Below are positions 11,901-23,900 of a DNA stretch of 64,000 nt, one piece after another (within the stretch, counting starts at the first letter, position 1; each line of letters starts with the position of its first letter). Source of the DNA: Ischnura elegans. Taxonomy: Eukaryota; Arthropoda; Insecta; Odonata; Coenagrionidae. The DNA is taken from positions 40,777,644 to 40,841,643 of the forward strand of contig NC_060251.1 in assembly GCF_921293095.1 (NCBI RefSeq). The letters are read 5' to 3'. The notes below the pieces were generated by a model. That model was not told the origin of the DNA and did not search any database. It saw only the letters and a list, made by a program, of their open reading frames with translations. The translations under genes and the position numbers were made by a program.

Positions 11901-14900
11901 CTAATACAAATATTCTTTTTTATTTTGAACTTAGGAATCCCATGAAGATACATTTGCAAGGATATCTGAGGAATTGTTCAAAAATGGCTTGCCTCCATAT
12001 CCAGACTTGCCTGAGAATTACTGCAGTTCCATTGTGGAGCAGACTAGAAGAACATTAGTAGTTTCAAATCTTGATGCATCAGTATGTTGAGTATGATTTT
12101 GTATCTCCTCACGCAGGGGCGGATCCAGGATTTTTTTCTGGGTAGGGCACAACGATACCTCGTAATACAAAACGAACGCAATCATAATGGGACCGTATTA
12201 AAAATCTTGCATATTTTTGAGGGTCTGGGGGGGGCACGTGCCCCCCCCCCCTGGATCCGCCTATGTCCTCACGCATACCATTAGCTCAGCATAGTTTGCT
12301 GAGAGAAATAGTAATAATGGAAAAAATGATGAAAAGAGGGTCATCTTTCTAGATTGCCTTTGGTTATTGATTTTCCTGAAAAATTATGGCACACAAGAAA
12401 TATTCATTCAAAAATTCACCCTTTTGAGCCATGCAGTGTTTATAAACATGTGATTTGTAATCCGCACCTTCAAAAGGTGGAATGAACGTCACCCTAAAAT
12501 TCAGTGTAGCATTTCAAAAATCAGCCACCATTTGTGGAGTCCATTGTGTTTATATGTATTCATGTCCTTCAATAGTACTGGAATTATGTTCGTTTAAGTA
12601 ATAGTTGCAACTACTGATGAATACAGAGTTATCTTGGTAGAACAAGATGTTCAGCTGCTTGTGTTCTTCTATCAACCTTATCCTATATTATTTGTGCACT
12701 TTTTATTGCAGATATTTTTGTATTTGATAGTGGCTCAATTCTGGACGTATGACTTTGCAGACATCCGATTTTGTTTGTTCCAATAAGTTGTTAACTTTTT
12801 GTGCGAATAAATTATGTAATTCGTTTTTTTAATTATGAAAACGTTTATGTATATTCATCAACAAATTATTATTTTCGGGTTAAGGTCAATAATGTTATCT
12901 TTCAAACTAGAGTCGTAATTGTCTTAAGTTTTGTCTTTTGTCTTCTAGATCAATGGTGATGCATTAGTGGAGCACTTCACTAAGGCAGGAGAGGTCAAGT
13001 ATGTGAGACTTTGCCAAAGACAGAGTGACCCAGGATTGTATGCCCTCGTTGAACTTGTCAAGCACGAAGCCATCATTCCTGGGCTGAAATTAAATAATTC
13101 TGAGATTGGTGAAGGAATAAAAATAAAGTAAGTATTCAACTTTTTTTTTTAATTTTAAACCGACTTAGTTTTGAGAAATGTGAATTTTCCAATGGAGTTG
13201 ATAAAGGATTAGGAATCTATAAGCTATTAAAGAGTGCAGTATAGTTTATTAGAATTAAAATATCTGGGCTCAAAACTTGGGTCTACAAAGATGGCAATGA
13301 ATGTGCAAAACTAGGTTATATGATCATATGTTGTCAATGAATGGGTTACAATATCTTCAAATTTAATTATCCCATTGCACATCTCTGATTATAGTATTTT
13401 CTTGCTGAAAATCTCAGTAAGAAAAGTAAATGGGAGGATTATATTTGTGTACAGGTGGCATAGGAACCGGAACATAGCTACCAAAGTGAAGTTGTGGTAT
13501 CATATTATTTGCTCATCTCTCTTTTTGATATTACCTCAATCTTGACTAGAATGCAAAAAAATATATGTCAATATAAGTGCAAAATATATCTCTTAAGGCC
13601 TGTTTGCAGGATACATTAACACGCACGAGTTAATGTCTAAATATATGAACCCGAGATTGAATGCCAAAATCCACTGTGTAACCACCCAACTTGTGCAAAT
13701 GCATGAAAAGAAAATAGAACCTGTCCTAATTTGGTTCATGCATTTGTGCATGTTCCGGTCCACAAAAATTGTTCACTCAAACAGACATTAACTTGTACAT
13801 ATTAATGTTTCCTGCAACCTGGCCTTTTATCATTTCCTGCTGGCACCTACTATTGGAAAACATTTTCAGTGCTACGAGTAGCATGAGAATATTTTAAACC
13901 TCTCTGTGCCAAGCTCTTTTTTTGGGGTGGAGTTGGTACCCTGGTATTTTTGTAGTTCAGATTTGGGACCCAACTCAACATTCCTTCGTGTCCATCCCTT
14001 ACCCCAGCCACTGGGCTAGATCCTCCAACCCTATCACAACACAAATTCACGGTCAACTTATTGCATTACCAGTGTTTTTTTTTTTCAACCAAACATTGTA
14101 TTTGGTTTTCAATAATTTACTCTTCCAGAAGAATTACTAACATTTTTTAAGCATTGTGGAATTTAAAGTGGGTCTCTAGTGTTAATAACAAGAAAGTCAG
14201 TAAATACAAGGTAATGTGGCAATAAGTCCGGAAGTCCGTCATTTTTAATGCTAAAAATTTTGTTTAAAAATTGCTTACGCACAAAACAAAATGAAGAATT
14301 CATTTCGAGGTATAAAAAAATTGTGGTATGCAATGAAGTAACTAAATATATCATTGAAAAAACTATTGACAATATAACAACTTCCCAACGGATTCCTGCA
14401 GTGAGGATGACCATAAATGAGTGGGAGGGTCGGGCTTAATTGCTGAGGAGTTTGGCACTATGGACTTGCTAAGGCCTCCCATACACGTCCAGTTTGGCCT
14501 TAAGGCCAAGCGACCTTGAGGCCGTACCTCATTGTTTACCCATCCGGCAGCCGTCCGGCCGACAATCCGCCTCAAGGCATCGCCACACACTGTCAGTTCT
14601 GCCTCAAGGCCTGGACTGTGCAGTCCAGGCCTTGAGGCCAAACTGAACGTGTATGGTGGGCCTGCGGCTCCGGCCAAACTGCGCAGTTGACAGAACGTGT
14701 ATGGTAGGCCTAAGCTGGGTCTCAGGCTGGGCCTGAATGCATCCAATAATTGCTACTTCAGCGTTTGCTTCCCTTGCCTCACGTCAGCTAGAGCCGATGT
14801 CCTGTCGTTTGCATTGAAACATCTGCAACAGCTTATCCGACATCAGGTCTTCTGCATATGAAATTGCTTGTCTGCTCCACCCGATGTTCAGTGTGAAAGG

Positions 14901-17900
14901 GTTAAGTTCTTAATTTTGACTCTGTTACTCTCATATGGAGTATTGCATATTAATTTTTCCTAGCTTGATGGAAGTGTTTATCGATTCTGGTATCTTTTTA
15001 AATTTTCAGAGTTTACCACTCAGTGCAAGCTATTGAGGTAAATGACAACTCACTGGCTGATATTCATGAATTGACAAATGAGAAGTTGACATCTTCGCTG
15101 TCAGAGTACATTGAAAATGTTTTCCCTACTGAGAAATCAGGTGAGCCAACAACTGTTATTAACATCTTTTATATTTTAACATAATTTTCTCGTAGTCTTG
15201 AAATCAAGCTTGAAAATAGTGAAAGCTGCTTAAATAATTTTTCAGGTCATAGTACTGTCCTTCATTTTTATGTAATATGCATTGCTTTAAGGCCTGGTTG
15301 CATGCATGGTACCTTAACATGTTTGAGTATGTTTAAATGCATGTATGTGAGAATAAAAATTTAAGAAGGATGAGTCCGTTCTTAAATTTTTTCGGTTCTC
15401 GGCCCCGGTCCTTTTCTCCCCCATCGGTTCTCGGTTCTCGATACTTGGTTCCAATGATGAACTCTTAGTATCTGAAGTAATGGCAAATTAAAATGAACAA
15501 CCACAAGAAGTGAATGAAAATAACTTCGCTAAAGATGTAAATTAGCTGGAAATCTCTGTAAAAAAAAAACTTAACATCGTCTCCATGGTTTTATTTGCCT
15601 AGTAAAAAAGTTTAAATAAAACATTGTTAATGAATGCATGATCGACCAATGTGTCACATTACGTCAGTCAGCCCCCGGTTCTTTCTCTTGGTTTTGATTG
15701 TAAAAATTCAACATTTTTGCCCTATCTAGGTCTAATCTATTCTGTTTTTTGGCAGATATATTGCCTGCAGTATTAAACAGGCATTCACTGAAAACTGTAG
15801 TGGTCGATGTTGGTTTGAAAGGCCGCGCTAATATGCTTGGAACACCGTTTATATACTGCATAGCATGAGGATCAATATTGAAACCCCTCCTACATCTGAC
15901 GACATCATCAGTTAATTTGTTGTTACTTGTGAGCCAGTTCAAAATATATTCTGTATTCTGCGATGTGGCTTGAAATGTTAATGTAACTGACAGCTTATTC
16001 GTATCCTTCTCAGTCACAGTTCTTATAACCTCAGCAATAAACTGTTCAACATGCAGGTACAGCGGCACCATGGATGAACTGAGTGGCTGTGAGCTAATGC
16101 AAAATTGTAATGCAGTGTTGCATTCTGCAGGATAACATCGCTTTTCAATGCCTTGCGTAGGTTTATCAACTTACGAACAAGCTCTCGGAATGCATCTTGC
16201 TTGTATTTGGAAGAATTACTGTATATGTCCGTATCAAGCCATTCAAGGCACCGCACATGGTGTTGCAGAGAGTAGTCTTGTTTAAAGCCGCCTGAATTTC
16301 ACTTGTACGGCGGCTGGCAGAAAGTCCAGCTTATTAAAACAACTTGTCTTTTTCCACACTATTTTATTTTCACCGACCATGGTTTCGGCAACTTGTGTCA
16401 TTGTCAAGGTACATAGCCTTGGGTTACAGGCTTTTTATAGGTTTTTCAGGAGGGGGGAGGAAGAAGGGGAATGGGGTGTGTTCATTCCGAGGTTGCTGAT
16501 GACGTCAATGGGCGATGGGTTGGAGGTAGGGTAATGTTCAGCAGGGGTGAATGGAATGGGAACATATGGTCGTTACATAATTTAAAATCAGCGGGGCAAT
16601 TCACAATTTCAAACTGTTCTAAGAAATCCAGTTTCCGCCCCTTGTCATGTACATGTAAAATTTTTGCATCAAAATTGCACCAATGGTGTTCGTCATTCAA
16701 ATGTCTTGCAATTCCTGATTAGTCGTCATTATTTACGAAATATCATCTATGTTCTTTCATTCTTGTTTTAAAACTCCTCCCAGTCTGGCCAATATATTTG
16801 GTTTCACAATCGTCACAAGTCAGTTCATACACTCCACTTTTATTATCATTACAATATGCGTCTTTAGAGTTAAACAATAATTTACCTAGTGTCAATGGAT
16901 TATAAAAAGCCACTTTAGTTTTGTCATTTGAAATAATCTTGTCAAGTTTAAAAGAAATTTTTTGGATAAATGGTATCTTTCACCAGTTAGATGGTTTGTC
17001 TCTATTCTCTGGTTTGTGGGCTATCATATTGAGGGCTCTTTTCCGTCTATAACATTCTAAGAGTCTGTTTATCAAAACTGTGTCGAATCCATTCCTTCTC
17101 GGAATGGTTTTGATGGCGTTTAACTCTAAGTTGAAATTTTCTACGGACATTGGTATGTTTGTTAATCTGTTGATAATTGCTTTGAACGAGCTTATTTTGT
17201 GGGAGGGATGGTGGTTAGAAGAGTTGGGAATTATAACGTCCGTAAAAGTACTCTTACGGTAGATTGAGTAATCGTGATAGCCCTTTTCAATGGAAATGCT
17301 TAAATCAAGGAAGTTGATATTTTTGCCTCCATATTCTATGATGAACTTAATTGATTTGTGAATTGAGTTTAAAAGGGACAAAAAACCATCTATCTGACGA
17401 GAGGTACCTGACCACAACATAAAATATCATCAACATACCGATACCAATAACAAACATTCTTTAGCAGGGGATTTTTGGATTTGAACAGGTTTTGCTCTAG
17501 ATTGGCTATGAAAATTTCCGCTAGAATTGGTGATAATGGTGACCCCATAGCCAGACTAGTCTGTTGTTTATAAAACTTCCCATTATATAAAAAATAGTTC
17601 TGATCGGTACATGTATCTAAAAGTAACTTAATTTCATTCACCAAGGATGCATTTAGACCAGAATCTTTTAGTAAATTAGCCGCTAAGGTACATGCTTCTT
17701 TTGCTGGTACTGAAGTAAACAAATTACACACATCAAAAGATAAAATCTTAGCGTTAGGTGGAATTTGTTGTTTTAATAAGCTGAATATAAAAGATTTCCA
17801 CCACATCACGCCAGACACTGTATCTTTTATGGCAAAAAGTCGTTTCGTCTGAAAGCGGCCTCAATGTAGCATTGTGTGCATTTCATGCTGTAGACGGCAC

Positions 17901-20900
17901 ATCGCCGGGCTGGATTGAAATGGGCACCGTGCTGACAACAACGTGATGATACTCATTTGAAGACATCCATAGAGACCTATATAGGTTGAAAGGACGTTGC
18001 CGTGCCGTGGACGGCGGCAGGCGAACATTGCTCGTTTGAAAGTGAATGCAGCTATGGAAATGTTACAATATTGGCGAGAGCGACAAATTAATGAACCTTT
18101 AAATGTGCCTGTTAGTGAGCAACTCTCAAAAGAAAAAAATGTTGCCGCCATGCAATCGGAAAGTAATACATGCATTTTTTAAATCTTTATTTTTCACTTT
18201 TTGGCCTTGAATACGCTGCATAATATTCCGGCTTCGGGTGCCAAGATCAATGCCTCGCCACTGTTTCAAGCTGGTTCCAAAGTACTGACTTTATGTGATC
18301 AGTTCTCAATACCGGTTCCACAGGCTAAAAACTGGCAGTACCGAGAATCGAATACCGGAACCGACCCATCTCTAGTCTCCATTCTGCATCCGGCATTCAT
18401 GGTGGTCGGACGTGTGTAGCTCTGTAGCCTAAAGCGTCTATACATGTGCCTTAAGTTGTCTGCATATTGTGATTAAAACGTATCACGTAGCACTAATCAA
18501 CAAACACTAACTATTTACGAACTCACAAAGCAATTTGAAATCTTCATGAAGTGCAACAAGTGTGAAGAAGATATTGTTGACGAGGAGTTCGTCAATTGTT
18601 ACGGCTGCTCGTCAAGAATTCACTTCAACTGTGCCGGCATCAGAGAGTCGACATATAGGTCTATGTCCTCGAAGAAAAAAGAGGCTTGGAGATGTGTTAC
18701 CTGTCGTTGTGCTGAGAATTCAAAGCAAAATGAGCAAAGCAGAAATCCACCAGCTGCATCCGTAGAGGCTCAGCCAGCTGAGGAACAACAAGAGAGCTGT
18801 TCCACTGATGCTGTTCTCACGAGGGAGGATGTACTACAAATTAAGAAGAGTCTTACCTTCCTCAGCCACGGCTATGATGAGTTTGTGAGTACCATAAATG
18901 CTTTTAAGAACACTGTGGGTGAGCTGAATAACACTATCAGTGACCTAAAAGAACAACTTAAACAGAAAGACACTCTTATTTGTGATCTCCAAAAGAAGGT
19001 TAACCGGTTGGAGCAAAAACAGCTAGAAAACCGCTTAGAAATTGTGGGTATTCCCTTGGGTGATAGTGATAGCAGTGAGCTCCTGACTGCTAAAGTTATC
19101 GATGTTGCCAAGGATGTTGGCGTTGTAATTGATAGCAGAACTATATCTGAGGTTTTCGTCCTTCCTAAGGCTAAAACAAAGCTACAAAAAATCGTTGTTG
19201 AGTTTAACAGCAAAGTTGTGAGGAAATCTCTTTTAATCAACAGAACCTCCTTGAACAGCCCTGAGAACAGGAAAAAGTACCCTAATGCAAAAATATACAT
19301 CAATGAAAGTCTAACTCCTTATCTCAAAAACTTGATGTGGCAAGTTAGGACTAGGGCTAAAGAACTTGATTTCAAATTTGTCTGGTATAGAAATGGTGGA
19401 ATACTTGTCAAAAAAAACGAAACCAGCCGAATAATTAAAGTGGAAAATGAAAATGACCTATGTAAATTGATATAATATATATTTCAATTGATTATATTCC
19501 TGTTTCTTATTACTGATTTTGTTATTGTCATTAAGTATTTAACACTATAAGACACATTAAGTGTTCTATCTGTTTGCTGTTGAAATTGAAAGATCTTTTG
19601 GCATCATGGATCCATTGTCATCAATAGCTAGTGATGTTGAATGCAAATCCTATGAGAGCACTGGTGGTTTCTTGAATAATGTAAATTTGTTTAAAGGTTG
19701 TATTTTTTGTTCGTTGAATGTGAGGTCATTGAAGAAAGGTTGGGATGAAGTAAAAGTATTGCTCAATATGCTGAATAATAGGGGTCAGGTATTGGCATGT
19801 TTGTTGACTGAGGTCAATATAAAATCATCAGAAATGGGTCCTTACAACCTACTAGGTTTCAACTCTTTCCATAAACTGAGGGAAGAACGAAAGGGTGGAG
19901 GTATGATTGTCTTTCTGAGGGAGGTCTTGCCTGCAACGGTAGTTGATTTCGAGTTGGACGAATGCGAGTCATTGATCTTGAAAATGGTTTATGATTCTAA
20001 CACAGTGTTATTAGTATGTGTTTACAGACCACCACATTGTAAGAAGAAGGATTTCCTCATTAGTCTGGAATCCTTCCTCGAAAGTAGATCAGAAAACCAG
20101 ATTATATTGATTGGTGACTTTAATTTGAATCTAAAATCGAAAAAAGATACTAATGTGGACGCATACAAAAATTTACTTGCATCCAATGGGCTCACTGCTT
20201 GTATCACAAAAAGCACTAGAATAGAAATAAAAAAACGTAAAGTGACAGCTTCATGCTTGGATCACATTAACGTTAAAGGTTTCCACTCAAAACTTGATGG
20301 TTTCATTATCAAAACAAAAATATCTGATCACTTTCCTGTTGGTGTTTTCATACACACAGATAAGAGCTTACCTGAAGATAAGGTTATGGGACAATCTACT
20401 CATCTTTGCGACCGGAGGGTAACACAATTAATAAACAGAATAAACTGGTCGACACTACTTACACTCAATGATTCTGACAGCATTTATCAGCAACTGTGCG
20501 AAAAGTTAAATCATCTTTATTCATTATCTAAAATCAGGCAACGGGAAAATATCGGTAATAATACATTTAAACTTCCGTGGATGAATAATGCTATTTATTC
20601 AGAAATACAGATAAGAGACACACTATTCAAAAAATACAAATCCAATACAACAAACAAAGTGCACAGAAATAATTACAGAACCCAAAGAAATAAGGTAACT
20701 TCCTTGATAAGGCGATCTAAAATCTCTTATGTTCGCTCTAATCTCGAAAGGAACAAAGACGACATTAGGAAGACTTGGCTACTGATCAATAGCCTTAGGG
20801 GTGTCACCAGTAAGAAAAGCATTGATATGCAAATAAAATCAAATTTTAAGAATATTAATTTAAACTATGTCTGCGAATCCTTTGCATCTCAATTCACTAA

Positions 20901-23900
20901 TGACATACAAAAAATACTGCCCCAATGCTCACAACACATTCTCAACCCTGGTGCTAAAAAAATAATTCCATCTACCTTTTTATTGTTGCCAGCAACTCCA
21001 GCTGATATCCAAAGTATATTACAGCAATCAAAAAATAAATGCCCAGGGCACGATAATATAAGAATGATCGATCTCAGTTGTAAACATGACATCATTGCTG
21101 CAACAACCCACTGGATAAACAAAAGCATAACTGAAGGTAAATTACATAACGATTTAAAGTTAGCGGTAATCAGACCGATATATAAACAAGGAAAGAAAAA
21201 CGACACAAACAATTATCGTCCCATTTCTATTCTACCCTCCTTGGATAAAGTCATAGAAAGATATTTTGCGGTACAATTAATTAACTTCATAGAAAAATTC
21301 AACATTATCACTACACATCAATATGGGTACCAAAGAAATAAAAGTGCACGATCGCTTCTGGAGTACTTCAGTGAAGATGTACGGAAAAGCCTAAATAAGA
21401 ACTGGTCCGTTCTCGCTGTATATATCGACTTCACTAAAGCTTTCGATACTATCGATATCAACATCCTTTTAAAAAAACTGGAACGATGTGGAATACGAGG
21501 AATACCGCTTACATGGTTAGAAAGCTATCTCACCAATAGGAAATTACTTGTAAAATTATTTGAACATAAGAGCACGATTAAATCTGTCACCTCTGGTGTG
21601 CCACAAGGCTCTATATTAGGGCCAATACTCTTCTGTATATATGTAAACGACATACCAGAATATATTAATCATTCTAAAATATATATGTATGCTGATGATA
21701 TAGCGCTAGTTTCAATCAGCAAATCTTTTGAAATGGCTAAGGAAAAAATGCAACAGGATTTCTATGCGATACAGTGCTGGTGCCATGACAATAAATTAGT
21801 AATAAATGATAAGAAAACGGTAACCATGCAATTCCGAAATGCCAAGGCAACGAGAAAACTAATAAAATTAAGATTTCATACGCATTTATGCCTTCATACT
21901 GGTAACCCTGGCCATAAAAAGAGTAACTGTCATTTATATTCCTGTTCATTTATTTCCCAAGTCAACTCCTTTAGATATTTAGGATTGACCGTAGACGAAA
22001 ATTTTGACTTCAGTGAGCATATTAATCACTTGTGTAATAGACTTAGATGTATTTTGTACCAACTATATTGTGTGAAATATACCTTACCAATTCAATTTAA
22101 AAAAATGTTGTACTTAAGCCTCGGTGAAGCAGTACTCAGATATGGTTTATGGGGCTCCACAAATAAAACCCTGTTGAGAAAGGTGGAAAAAATCCAAAAC
22201 AATATGGTATTACAATTGGATCCAAGAGAAAGAAATGTCTTTAAAATTTACAAAAATCTAAACATGCTTCCAATACGCGATTTATTACACTACATATTAA
22301 TAACAGACAACTATTTTAACAATAGCTACAAAACTGTAAGAAATGTAACACACGATATAGGACTCCGAAGTACTAGAATATATAATGTACCTAGTTTCAT
22401 CAACGCTCACGGGAAAAGAACCTTGGAACACGTAGTTCCTAAATTGTTTAATACGCTACCACAAAATTTGCAATCAATAGAAAATATTTCTCTACTAAAA
22501 ACGCGTCTGAGACATTGGTTACTAGAGAAATATAATGATACCGATATATGAGAATTATGTTTGCTTATGTGATAATACATTTATTTCTTTGTCTTGTATG
22601 TATGTTAAAAATTTGTTATGTTATGTACACATGTTAAAAATTTAATGACATTATACTACTAAAAATGTTAAACATTGTTTTGTTAAAAACTTATCAAAAT
22701 TTATGGTTTAAACATGTATAAAGAAAGATACATATATTTTGTCTTTATTTTGTCACATATATAATTTCTTTCTTCCAATACGAGAAATATCTCAAATGCA
22801 AACACGTTATATATTTTAAAAAAAAATTTAATACATATATTCCTGTAATGTTAATGTGTAATTATGTATGTACTCTTGCTCCCTAATAATTCTATAATAT
22901 GTTTTTGGCAATAGTGGAAACATTATTAGTGAGAATTCATGTTTGCTAATGTGATAATACATTTACTTTCTTTTTTGCTTAAAGTTATAAGTTACTGTTA
23001 CTACTCAGTTATATAAGTTTTATTATAACCTTTCCTGCTACCATTTCTAATCTCTGCCATTAAATTTCTTATATTATAAAAAAGTCTATTGTTAAAAAAT
23101 TTTATTACATTATATTGCTAAAAATTTTAAACATTGTTTTGTTAAAAATTAACCTAAATTTATGGTTTATACATGTATAAAGAAAGATACATATATTTTG
23201 TCTTTATTTTGTCATATATATTTTTTCTTTCTTCCAATACAAGAAGTAACTCCAATGCAATCACGTTATATATCAAAAAAAATATTTAATACATATATTC
23301 CTGTAATGTTAATGTGTATTTATGTATGTACTCTTGCTTCCTAATAATTTTATAATATGTTTTTGATAATAGTGGTAACATTATGAGATACACAATTTTA
23401 AAAGACAATGTACGACCACGAATAAAAAAAAAACTAATAGGCACCTGCTGACAAGCCTTGATAGGCTTAGCGGGACCTAGACTTTTTTTTCACATTGTAT
23501 TTCTTGTAAATGACATTTCATCTTTGATTAATGTTATCAATTTTTGTAAAATTTCTAATCTCTGCAATAAATATTATTATTATTAAAAAAAAAAAAAAAA
23601 AACTTATGTGTACAGTGGAAGTTAAAGCGAGTACGGGCTATAGCGACACCCCCGCTATTACGAGAGATAGCCGATGCACCGTTAATTGACCCTATAATAA
23701 GCGTGTTGAAAAATTCGTTTTTACGAGACCCTTTCGGTGTTGGCTGTCGCCATAGCGAGGGTTTCACCGCCGGAAGACTTTCATCAAGACTCCTTAACCT
23801 CTGTAATTGCTAGCGATCTGTTAGAAATGAAGTTAATGGAGTGCTCAGTCTGAAATGTATGTGGTAAACTGTCGTTCGATAAATATAATGATTCACGAAA

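Larger units (their letters stand above)
18379..23600 (+). mobile_element. Near-complete LINE (CR1/Jockey group) with poly(A)
   Basis: Two intact frames (18546-19475, 19606-22551), a 1-kb 3' UTR and a tail of ATT repeats followed by 17-18 A at 23583-23600. The 5' boundary is approximate, set just after the hAT end. PHD-finger ORF1 plus EEP endonuclease and RT in ORF2 is the layout of CR1-like and related arthropod LINEs. Intact frames suggest recent movement. No target duplication was recognised; a MITE inserted only 12 bases after the tail. It lies in sense orientation in the long intron before the RS exon. Confidence 0.85.

Noticed and set aside
14363-14746. 127-codon - frame
   Set aside because: Spans the palindromic MITE at 14469-14712; repeated words, not a protein.
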